A DNA stretch of 64,000 nt from Methylocystis sp. (lineage in GTDB: Bacteria; Pseudomonadota; Alphaproteobacteria; Rhizobiales; Beijerinckiaceae), in assembly GCA_024506175.1 (NCBI GenBank), contig JAMBEQ010000192.1, forward strand, positions 1 through 64,000, written 5' to 3'. A program made the translations under genes and the position numbers. This document shows, piece by piece, positions 19,295-27,680 of the stretch (position 1 is its first letter; each line of letters starts with the position of its first letter). Under the pieces are notes generated by a model. It was given only the letters and a program-made list of their open reading frames with translations. It had not been told where the DNA came from and searched no databases.

Positions 19295-19712
19295 CCAGAG
19301 TCAAGGGGAATTCGCCCGCAGGCTCCTCGCGCGGCGGCCAGACGCGGCCGGGCGTATGGCAGTGGTCCTGAAAGCGCGCGAGGCGCTGTGATTCAGCCGG
19401 CTGCCCGATCCAATGCGAGGGCGCGCGGCGCCCATTGCAGGCGACGACATGGCGGTTCGGCGCGAAACTCCTCGCCCTCACTTCGAGATCCCCTCCTGCA
19501 GCTCGCGCCAAAACCAAGCGACGAGCGCGCGCAGCAGCAACTGTTGCGACGCAAGACTCATGCGCGCGTCCGGCGGCGTCTCGCAAGCGCGGAACTCGAC
19601 GAGGCCGAGCCGCCCTGTGGGGCCGTCCGGCGAGTGGAGCTTGTCGATGCAGACTTCCGAACGATGCGTGGCGCCCGACACGTCGACGAGTAAATTGCCC
19701 GCAGCAGCGAAT
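19269..19712 (-). pseudogene. Decayed C-terminal remnant of a large DUF2126/transglutaminase-family gene
   Basis: Two frames carry family C-terminal motifs: [64 protein letters not shown] (frame A) and [20 protein letters not shown]...RLARFQDHCHTPG...PAGEFPLTLDV (frame B); upstream N-terminal portion absent. Confidence 0.75.
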
Positions 19713-19871
19713 TAGCGGGAGCGCGGTCGAGCAAGTCAATCGGATGGAGGTGAATGAAATGATTTTGCAGGCAATTCCCGCAGTGTGATCGGGGGATGAG
19801 CAGAAGCTGCATAAGATGGGGGCGGCGCCTCGGCGGCCGTCACGACGCGCGCGCGTCTCCCCCATCGCCAT

Positions 19872-20297
19872 TCAAGCGTTCGACCGTTGGTTATCGATGT
19901 CGCGTAACCGCGCGCGGATGGTTCTCCAATTGGGCGGCGGCAGCGCGCATTCTTTGCAACGGCGCGCGATCTCCTGAACAAGCGCGCTGAACCGGGGACG
20001 CTCGGGCGCAGCGATGAAGCGGCCCAATGCTTCCTCGATGATCCGTTCGCGCTTGGGATCGAGGCCACGGGTCCCCTTCGGCCTTCCGACCGATCGAGAA
20101 GATGAGGTGATGGCGCCACAACTGCGAAACGATCTTACCATTCGATAAGCAGTCGCGCGTGAGACGCCTAGGCCCTGTTTAAGCTCATCGATCAGCGTCT
20201 TCGTCGGGGCGCCCTGCGCGGCCGCCAATAGGCGACGCATTGCGTCTTCCCGCTTGCTTAGCAGATCGCCGCCTTTGTGCTCCTCTCTATTATCCAT
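19872..20297 (-). pseudogene. Truncated TniA/Mu-like transposase N-terminal fragment
   Basis: HTH (LKQGLGVSRATAYRMVRSFR) + GRPKGTRGLDPKRERIIEEALGRFIAAPERPRFSALVQEIARRCKECALPPPNWRTIRARLRDID, then early stop before any catalytic DDE core. Confidence 0.65.
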
Positions 20298-20703
20298 GAC
20301 ACCGTCTTTATTTTTGTTCTTCTTAATAGTGGCCGGGATGTTCTCGGGCAACCAAGATGCGCTTTGGCGCTCCACACCTAGCGCCTCGCCGCCAGCTTGG
20401 CGATCGCCGACATCACGACACGCCTGTTTTTTCTCACAAATACAACGGTGGGGGAACTTTTGATTTTTTGCCCAGAATGGGCCGACGCTGTGACTTTGTC
20501 TCACTCCACGCACGAGGGTCACGAGCACACTCACCTAGATGTTTCAATAAGTTCGAGGCCAAAAAACGCGCGTCGAAAGTTGAAAAAAACGCATTTTGTG
20601 CAGTGAGACAATTCAATACATTTACTGCTTCAAAGTGTCGCATAGGACTCATCCCCCCGTCGAAATCTGCCCCCCAGTGGACCGATTGGCGACAGGCGGG
20701 CGG

Positions 20704-20733
20704 AAAAACGCCCCGGCTCTGGGAGCCGGGGCG
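20704..20733 (-). terminator. Rho-independent terminator for the 20765-20878 micro-ORF
   Basis: Minus strand CGCCCCGGCT-cccag-AGCCGGGGCG-TTTTT; perfect 10-bp stem. Confidence 0.9.
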
Positions 20734-20764
20734 CGAGCAGAAGCAGGCGCTATGAGCCGATGGC

Positions 20765-20878
20765 TCAAAGGTTAAGCGTGCGATTCACTGTCGGTATAAA
20801 GACAGCAAACAGGAAAATGATGAAACCGATCCAGAAACCGACCCACCCTAGTTCGTTCATGGAATGAAACGTCTTCAT
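20765..20878 (-). CDS. 37-aa single-TM micropeptide, divergent from pmoCAB
   Basis: MKTFHSMNELGWVGFWIGFIIFLFAVFIPTVNRTLNL*; SD gggagggcgcc before ATG; strong terminator 31 nt after stop; below ORF-track cutoff. Confidence 0.65.
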   Translation of the reverse strand: MKTFHSMNELGWVGFWIGFIIFLFAVFIPTVNRTLNL

Positions 20879-21139
20879 TGCTTGGCGCCCTCCCTTTATC
20901 AAGGCGGATGATATACTACACACCGCATAATCAACAGCACGATGGCCAAATCAACTCGCCACGAGTGCGGCAGAAGGTCGCTATGAATCGCGTTATCACA
21001 ATAAAGTGCACTGCATACAATTGTATACCAGCATCAACTCCGTCTCATATTAAATGCATTGTCTCAGTTTAAAATACATACAAATCACCAATTCAATACA
21101 ATGCGCGAAATTGCCGCAGTTAAGCTACGCATGACGCGA

Positions 21140-21168
21140 TTGACGTAACTATTGATTCCCGTGATAGC
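21140..21168 (+). promoter_or_regulatory. Possible sigma70-like promoter for pmoCAB
   Basis: TTGACG followed after about 16-17 nt by a weak GATAGC-type -10. Confidence 0.25.
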
Positions 21169-21343
21169 CTAGTCCTCGGTCAGGAATGCTTCTATACCGA
21201 GCACACAATCTCGGACCGATGAGAGCCTATGCCTGATACACAAGCTGGGAGCGTAATCTGTAGGCGTTCGACTGAATACAAGCGGTTGGCGCTGATCAGA
21301 TAGACAATCCTGGCGTCAAGACAGGAAATACTGGAGGAGAGGA

Positions 21344-22117
21344 ATGTCTCTGACGACAGAAAAAGCAGGGGTTTCGGCGAAAGAGTCCGCAGGCTCGATC
21401 GTCAACTACCGCCCTGCTTATCTCGCCATGGCGGCGCTAGGAACATTTTACGTCGGAATACGCATCTATGAGCAGTATTTCGGATGGAAGGCAGGGCTTG
21501 ATTCTTTTGCCCCTGAATTCCAGACCTATTGGCTCAACATCATGTGGACCGAGCTGCCGCTCGAATTCCTCGCTTTCTGCGCGATCGGCGGCTATCTCTG
21601 GAAGACGCGCGACCGCAACATCGACGCTGTCACGCCGCGCGAGGAAATGCGCCGCCTGATCACCTTGATCGGCTGGCTCCTCGTCTACGCCTTCACGGTC
21701 TATTGGGGCGCGAGCTACTTCACCGAGCAGGACGGCACCTGGCATCAGACCGTCATTCGCGACACGGACTTCACGCCGTCGCACATCCTGGAGTTCTATC
21801 TCAGCTACCCGATCTACATCATCGCGGGCTGGGGGGCCTTCATGTATGGCCGCACGCGCATTCCGCAATTCGCGAACCGCATATCGCTGGCGTTCCTCAT
21901 GTTCTTCGCCGGCCCCTTCATGATCTTCCCGAACGTTGGCCTGAATGAATGGGGCCACACCTTCTGGTTCATGGAAGAGCTGTTCACGGCGCCGCTTCAT
22001 TGGGGCTTCGTGTTCTTCGGCTGGTTCGGCCTCGCAATGTTCGGCACCGTGCTGCAGATCCTCGGCCGCGTGATCGAGCTCAGCAAAGAGTTCGAAAAGG
22101 ACGTGCTCGCGATCTGA
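21344..22117 (+). CDS. pmoC: Particulate methane monooxygenase subunit C
   Basis: SD ggaggag; EQDGTWHQTVIRDTDFTPSHILEFYLSYPIYI with CuC ligands Asp (21731), His (21743), His (21782) at correct D-x3-H-x12-H spacing. Confidence 0.97.
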   Translation: MSLTTEKAGVSAKESAGSIVNYRPAYLAMAALGTFYVGIRIYEQYFGWKAGLDSFAPEFQTYWLNIMWTELPLEFLAFCAIGGYLWKTRDRNIDAVTPREEMRRLITLIGWLLVYAFTVYWGASYFTEQDGTWHQTVIRDTDFTPSHILEFYLSYPIYIIAGWGAFMYGRTRIPQFANRISLAFLMFFAGPFMIFPNVGLNEWGHTFWFMEELFTAPLHWGFVFFGWFGLAMFGTVLQILGRVIELSKEFEKDVLAI

Positions 22118-22177
22118 CGCGAGAGGCGCTCTCGGCTGCGCGCGCATCGCTCCCAGGGCGCGCGCGAGACCGAAGAA

Positions 22178-22228
22178 GAAGCGGCCGCTTTCGACAGGTT
22201 TCCCTCTGGTGTCGCGAGCGGCCGCTTC
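22178..22228 (+). promoter_or_regulatory. Stem-loop in the pmoC-pmoA spacer
   Basis: GAAGCGGCCGCT...AGCGGCCGCTTC perfect 12-bp arms, extended by cgaca/tgtcg. Confidence 0.7.
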
Positions 22229-22338
22229 GGCCGACCGCCCCGGCTCTTGCGCCCACGAAACGAAACGCAGGAATGCCCGGAAAAAACAGCCAACCCGGCG
22301 ACGCCGCCGGGAAGAAAACAATCAAGGAGAGCTAAGAA

Positions 22339-23109
22339 ATGTCCTTATCGAATGAAACGGCGCCGGCGGCAGGCCGGGCCTGGGCATCGAAGGAAGAATT
22401 CATCGGGTGCGTCAAGCTGACCGACTGGATCCTCCTTCTCATCCTTTTCCTGGTGCTGCTCGGCTCATTCCACATTCACTACATGCTGCTTGCCGGCGAC
22501 TGGGACTTCTGGATCGACTTCAAGGATCGCCGCATGTGGCCGACCGTGGCGCCGATCGTCGCCATGTGCTTCGCCGCCGCCGCGCAGTCCTTCTTCTGGC
22601 AGAAGTTCCGCCTGCCCTTCGGCGCGACGGTCGCCTGCTTCGCGCTGCTCGTCGGCGAATGGATCAACCGCTACGACAACTTCTGGGGTTGGACCTTCTT
22701 CCCGATCAACCTGGTCTTCCCGTCTGCGCTGATCCCGATGGGCTTCTGGCTCGATGTGGTTCTTCTGCTCTCGGGAAGCTGGATCGTCACGGCGGTGCTC
22801 GGCGGAATGGGCTGGGGCCTGCTGTTCTATCCCAGCAACTGGCCCGTGCTGGCGCAGTTCCACCAGGCCACTGAGGTCGACGGCGTCCTGCTGACGCTCG
22901 CGGATCTCATCGGCTTCAACTACGTCCGCACCGGCACGCCCGAATATATCCGCATGATCGAGCGCGGCACGCTGCGCACCTTCGGCAAGGACGTTGTTCC
23001 GGTCGCGGCCTTCTTCTCGGGCTTCGTCTCCATGCTCGTCTACTTCCTCTGGTGGAAGGTCGGCGGCTGGTTCTCGACCGTGAAATATCTCGAAAACGAC
23101 GACGTCTAA
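22339..23109 (+). CDS. pmoA: Particulate methane monooxygenase subunit A
   Basis: [75 protein letters not shown]. Confidence 0.98.
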   Translation: [256 protein letters not shown]

Positions 23110-23127
23110 TCCGAACGATTGAACAAT

Positions 23128-23149
23128 GCCGGGGCGTTCAGGCCCCGGC
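23128..23149 (+). promoter_or_regulatory. Stem-loop in the pmoA-pmoB spacer
   Basis: GCCGGGGC-gttcag-GCCCCGGC, perfect 8-bp stem. Confidence 0.7.
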
Positions 23150-23172
23150 GTAGAAGACGACAAGGGAGTCGA

Positions 23173-24465
23173 ATGAAAATGACACAATCATTCTTCCAGA
23201 AGCTGGCGAGAGCAGCGTCGGGCCGAGCAGGACGCCTGCTCTCCGTTGGCGCGGCCGCAGTCGTCGCCGCCACGACGTTTGCCGCCACGCCGGCCGCCGC
23301 GCATGGCGAGCGCTCGCAGCAGGCGTTCCTGCGCATGCGCACGCTCAATTGGTACGACGTGAAGTGGTCGAAGACGACGCTGAACGTCAATGAAGAGATG
23401 GAGCTCACCGGCAAGGTTCACGTCTTCTCGGGCTGGCCGCAAGCGGTTGCAAAGCCGGAGGAAGCCTTCCTGAACGTCGGCGAACCCGGTCCGGTTCTGA
23501 TCCGTAAGAGCGCTTTCGTCGGTGACTCGCCGGTGCCGCGCACCTTCTCTTTGGATATCGGCCACGACTACGACTACAAGATCGTGCTGAAGGCGCGCCG
23601 CCCAGGCCGCTACCACGTCCACGTCCAGATCAACGTCAAGGACGGCGGTCCGATCGTCGGTCCGGGGCAATGGGTCGAGATCAAGGGCGACATGAAGGAT
23701 TTCACCAATCCTGTCACGCTGCTCGACGGCTCGACGATCGATCTGGAAAGCTACGGCATCAACTGGACCTATGGCTACCATTTCCTCTGGATGGCGGCGG
23801 CTCTTGTCTGGATCCTTTACTGGTTCCTGCAGAAGGGCATCATCGTCCGCGGATGGCAGGTCGCCGCCGGCAAGAAGCACGAGATGATCTCGGCGGGCGA
23901 CAAGCGCTTCGGCGGTATCTGGCTCGCCAGCTCGATGCTTGCTCTGCTGTTCTTCTATGCGAACGCCAATCGTGAATTCCCGCGCACCCTGCCGATGCAG
24001 GCTGGCTTGCTGACCGGCATTTCCTTCATCGACAACGGCAAGCAGACGGTCACGGCGAGCTTCGGCGGCGGCTCCTACAAGGTGCCGGGTCGCGAGTTGA
24101 GCGTTAACCTTCGCATCACGAACAATGGCCAGGAGCCCCTGCGCGTGGGCGAATTCACGACGGCCGGCCTGCGCTTCCTCAACCCCGACGTCTTCACCTC
24201 GCGGCCCGACTTCCCGGATTATCTCCTGGCGGATCGCGGTCTCTCGGTGAACGATCCGACGCCGATCGCGCCGGGCGAGACCAGGAATCTCGTCATCACG
24301 GTGCAGGATGCGCGCTTCGACGTCGAGCGTCTGTCCGACCTCGCCTACGACACCGACAGCCAGTTCGGCGGCCTGCTCTTCCTCTTCAGCCCGTCGGGCA
24401 AGCGGGAACAGGTGGAGATCGGCGGCCCGGTCATCCCGAAATTCCAGCTCGGCGCTACGCTCTGA
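23173..24465 (+). CDS. pmoB: Particulate methane monooxygenase subunit B
   Basis: Signal peptide; AAAHGERSQQAFLRMRTLNWYD and RPGRYHVHVQINVKDGGPIVGPGQW; CuB ligand His44/His148/His150 with the 104-residue spacing of H33/H137/H139 in M. capsulatus. Confidence 0.97.
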   Translation: MKMTQSFFQKLARAASGRAGRLLSVGAAAVVAATTFAATPAAAHGERSQQAFLRMRTLNWYDVKWSKTTLNVNEEMELTGKVHVFSGWPQAVAKPEEAFLNVGEPGPVLIRKSAFVGDSPVPRTFSLDIGHDYDYKIVLKARRPGRYHVHVQINVKDGGPIVGPGQWVEIKGDMKDFTNPVTLLDGSTIDLESYGINWTYGYHFLWMAAALVWILYWFLQKGIIVRGWQVAAGKKHEMISAGDKRFGGIWLASSMLALLFFYANANREFPRTLPMQAGLLTGISFIDNGKQTVTASFGGGSYKVPGRELSVNLRITNNGQEPLRVGEFTTAGLRFLNPDVFTSRPDFPDYLLADRGLSVNDPTPIAPGETRNLVITVQDARFDVERLSDLAYDTDSQFGGLLFLFSPSGKREQVEIGGPVIPKFQLGATL

Positions 24466-24523
24466 GCTCGAAAGGACTTCACGCGGGTTCTCTTCCTCTT
24501 CTCCGCGTGTTGGTGTGAGAACT

Positions 24524-24556
24524 TGCCCGCCGGGTTCGGCCTGGCGGGCATTTTTT
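24524..24556 (+). terminator. Rho-independent terminator of pmoCAB
   Basis: tgcccgcc-gggttcggcct-ggcgggca-tttttt. Confidence 0.9.
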
Positions 24557-24621
24557 ACGAAGGCAAGACCGCGGTTCGGCGCGCTTTCAGCGACAAGAAA
24601 AAGCGAGAAATCGAAAGAATG

Positions 24622-24669
24622 GAGCGATTCTTTTTCGCAAAAGTCTGTCACCTTCTGCGAAACGCGCTC
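24622..24669. repeat. Short palindromic element, copy 2 (AGACTTTTGCGA family)
   Basis: gagcgattctttttcgcaaaagtctgtcaccttctgcgaaacgcgctc; core shared with 9485-9528. Confidence 0.7.
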
Positions 24670-26006
24670 TAGCGTATGGCTTCCAAAGGCAGACGTAACC
24701 GATAAGAGAGCCCGCTCTCACCGAACGCCATTTTGGCGTCACCGCCGAATTGCTTGGGCGTCTCCAACAGAATGAAAGAGCCAAACCCCTTGTGCGTCGT
24801 GGCCACAGCAGGCGGGCCGCCGCTTTCTGACCACTCGAGAACAAAGAACGGCTGGCCCTCGACGGTCTCGATCTGCTTGTCGATGGCGACGGCGCCCTGC
24901 GGCGATGATAGCGCGCCATGCTTCACAGCATTCGTGACGAGCTCGTGAATGATGAACGAAATCGCTTGAGCGGCGCGTGCATTCACCGGGATATCCGCAC
25001 CCCTTGATAAAACCTGTTCCTTGAAACTGCCCACGCCAATATCGACGAGCTTATTGGTGGGGATATTCTTGAACATCGCCTCGGACAGCACCGCATGCGC
25101 ATCCGCCATCAATTGGACGCGCTGGGTCAAAATCTGCGCCGCTTCGACGATGTTTCGTCCCCTGGTCAGGGTGCGGCGGATGGTGGCGAGAATCACCGCG
25201 AAGATATTGCCGACGCGATGTTCCAGCTCGCGCGCCAGGATCGCCTGTCTCTCCTCGTGCTGCTTGCGCTCGGTGATGTCCGTGACTGTCGCGAGCACCG
25301 CCCTTTGGCCGTCCCACTCGATCGGATTGAGCCCGATTTCCAGGGGAAATTCGCTGCCATCCTTGCGCCGCCCGCTCAGATCGCGTCCGGCCCCCATGGG
25401 CCGCGTCTGAGGCGCCTGTTGGAATGTTTCGCGCAAGCCGACATGAGAGCGGGCAAACTTCGTTGGGACGAGAATCTCCACGCGTTTGCCCAACAGTTCC
25501 GCGCGCTCGTATCCAAAGAGCGCCTCCGCGCTGCGGTTCAGTCCAATGATGCTCCCGCCCTCGCCGACGATGACGATGCCATTGGGCGCCGATTCAATGA
25601 GAGAATGTTGGTTATGCGCCTGAGCGGCAATGCGATCGATCGCCTGCTCGAAGAAGGAAATGACAGAAACAGTCCCAACGCTGACAAAGCCGAAAGCAAA
25701 GAGCGCAGCCTCCGTCGGCGCCCCCAACGCGCCGGCAAAGGCGCCGTTCAGGTTGAGAATCCAGATGGCGACGATCGACGCCGCCGTCCCGAAAAGGCCG
25801 ACCCACAGCCCGCCGACAATCGCGGCGATCAACACCGCCGGGAAGAAGGTAATGAAGGGAACCCCCGGCCCCAGCCAGCCGGCCGCATCATAACGAATCC
25901 AAGCAGCCAGCGTGACCGCGACCAGCGCTACGCCGTAAGCGGCCAAGGTGTTTCGCCGCTTGACGAGGGGCGCCAGCCGGGCGCCCAGCTCCGCCTCGAT
26001 GCTCAT
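24669..26006 (-). CDS. HWE-family sensor histidine kinase with membrane (DUF4118-like) and PAS domains
   Basis: PAS (LIESAPNGIVIVGEGGSIIGLNRSAEALFGYERAELLGKRVEILVP), ELEHRVGNIFAVILATIRRT, HELVTNAVKHGALS, FVLEWSESGG. Confidence 0.9.
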   Translation of the reverse strand: MSIEAELGARLAPLVKRRNTLAAYGVALVAVTLAAWIRYDAAGWLGPGVPFITFFPAVLIAAIVGGLWVGLFGTAASIVAIWILNLNGAFAGALGAPTEAALFAFGFVSVGTVSVISFFEQAIDRIAAQAHNQHSLIESAPNGIVIVGEGGSIIGLNRSAEALFGYERAELLGKRVEILVPTKFARSHVGLRETFQQAPQTRPMGAGRDLSGRRKDGSEFPLEIGLNPIEWDGQRAVLATVTDITERKQHEERQAILARELEHRVGNIFAVILATIRRTLTRGRNIVEAAQILTQRVQLMADAHAVLSEAMFKNIPTNKLVDIGVGSFKEQVLSRGADIPVNARAAQAISFIIHELVTNAVKHGALSSPQGAVAIDKQIETVEGQPFFVLEWSESGGPPAVATTHKGFGSFILLETPKQFGGDAKMAFGESGLSYRLRLPLEAIR

Positions 26007-26115
26007 GCCTCGCCTCCGATGAGGCGTTCAGATAGTGGCCAAGCCTGTCGAGGCTAGAGCACGCGCGAAATTGCAACCTGTCGGCGGCGGGCGCGCTGAT
26101 CAGCCGCCGCGCGCC

Positions 26116-27351
26116 TCACCCCGCCGCCCTTAGCTGCGCCACCCGCACTGGCACGGGCGGATGCGAGAAATAGAAATTCGCATAGAGCGGGTCGGGCGTC
26201 AGCGTCGCCAGATTGTCGCGGGTAAGACGCGTGAGCGCCGAGATCATTGGCTCCTTCCCCACCATCCGGCGGGCGAAATCGTCGGCCTCGAACTCATTCT
26301 TGCGCGAGCGCCAGGCGAACAACGGGCGAAGCAGGTGCGAAATCGGCTCCTTGGCGAGGAGCAGCGCGACGAGCACCACGCCGGGATCGTTGGGCAGACC
26401 AAACCAGCCAGCGAAGGTCTCGTTGCCGAAGGCCCAGTAAAGCGCCGCGAAACCCACGAAGGCGATGACCGCCGCTTGCAGGATCATCTGCCGCACATGG
26501 CCATATTTGAAATGGCCGAGCTCATGCGCAAGTATCGACTCGATCTCGTCGACTGAATGTTTCTCCACCAGCGTATCGAAGAAGACGATGCGCTTCGCCT
26601 TGCCGAAGCCGGTAAAATAGGCGTTGCCGTGAGCCGAGCGTTTCGAGGCGTCCATCACATAGAGGCCCTTGGACTCGAAGCCGCATTTGGCAAGCAGCGC
26701 CTCCATGCGCGCCTTCAGCGCCCCCTCCTCCATCGGCGTGAATTTGTTGAAGAGCGGCGCGATGAACGTCGGATAGATGACGGTCATGGCGATCATGAGC
26801 GCGATAAACGCGACGTAAGCGATCAGCCACCAGGTATGGGGCAGCGCGCCAAGCAGCCAAAACATGCCGAAGAGGAGCGGCGTCCCAATCGCCGCGCCGA
26901 GCAAGGCCTCCTTGGCCTCGTCGAGAAGAAAGGTTTTCAGCGTCAGCCGATTGAAGCCAAAACGCTCCTCGAGCCAGAAGGAGTTGGCGAGCGAGAACGG
27001 CAATTCGAGAACATGCCCGAGCGCCCCTACAGCGAGCACGAAAACGACGCTGCGCGTCAGGCCCGGCGAGACGAACTGAGACACAAGCGCATAGAGCGGC
27101 GCCATCCAGGCGGCGAGCCAAAGAATGGAGATGGCGGCGTCGTAGAGCGTCTCCGCCATCGCAAAGCGCGTGCGGGCGATCGTGTAGTCTGCCGCGCGGT
27201 GATGCTCGTCCAGCGTGACGTCACGGGCGAAATCAGCCGGCACGGCTTCCCGGTTCGCCGCGACAGTCTCGGTCTGGCGCTTGCGAAGATAGACGCCCAG
27301 CGCCGCCGAGAGACCGATGGCCACACAAATCACGACGCCCACGAGGCTCAT
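26116..27351 (-). CDS. M48-family CAAX-prenyl-protease-like (Ste24) metallopeptidase
   Basis: HELGHFKYGH zinc motif; EFEADDFARRMVG; multiple TMs. Confidence 0.95.
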   Translation of the reverse strand: MSLVGVVICVAIGLSAALGVYLRKRQTETVAANREAVPADFARDVTLDEHHRAADYTIARTRFAMAETLYDAAISILWLAAWMAPLYALVSQFVSPGLTRSVVFVLAVGALGHVLELPFSLANSFWLEERFGFNRLTLKTFLLDEAKEALLGAAIGTPLLFGMFWLLGALPHTWWLIAYVAFIALMIAMTVIYPTFIAPLFNKFTPMEEGALKARMEALLAKCGFESKGLYVMDASKRSAHGNAYFTGFGKAKRIVFFDTLVEKHSVDEIESILAHELGHFKYGHVRQMILQAAVIAFVGFAALYWAFGNETFAGWFGLPNDPGVVLVALLLAKEPISHLLRPLFAWRSRKNEFEADDFARRMVGKEPMISALTRLTRDNLATLTPDPLYANFYFSHPPVPVRVAQLRAAG

Positions 27352-27680
27352 TATTTCCGCTCCCACTTTCTGATTTCCGTCAAAAATAGGCGCTCTGCCC
27401 CAGCTTTACCAGAGTGGACTTGGCCGGCGGCCGCGCGAGCGACTATCGCTTGGCGAATTGAAACAGAAGAAGTTTGGCTATGTCCGCAACGTTTTGGCTA
27501 CGGAATCGACCCTATAACGGCTGCGATTGTCGCATGAGGCGGCGCTCCAGTTCCGCAGCCAGGACAGGGACGTGACGGAGGCCGAAATCTTTTGCGGCCT
27601 AGGCACAGCCGAGCCGGCGCCCTGCGGACGCATCCCAACCAGAAGGCGCGTCGCGGCAGGGCCGAGGCGTGTGAAAAATC

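Noticed and set aside
19269-19871. 200-aa minus-strand ORF as an intact gene
   Set aside because: Its C-terminal half matches DUF2126 C-terminal motifs while preceding motifs lie in another frame, so it is better read as a pseudogene.
23188-24651. 487-aa minus-strand ORF opposite pmoB
   Set aside because: Antisense shadow; pmoB is supported by copper-ligand residues and their spacing.
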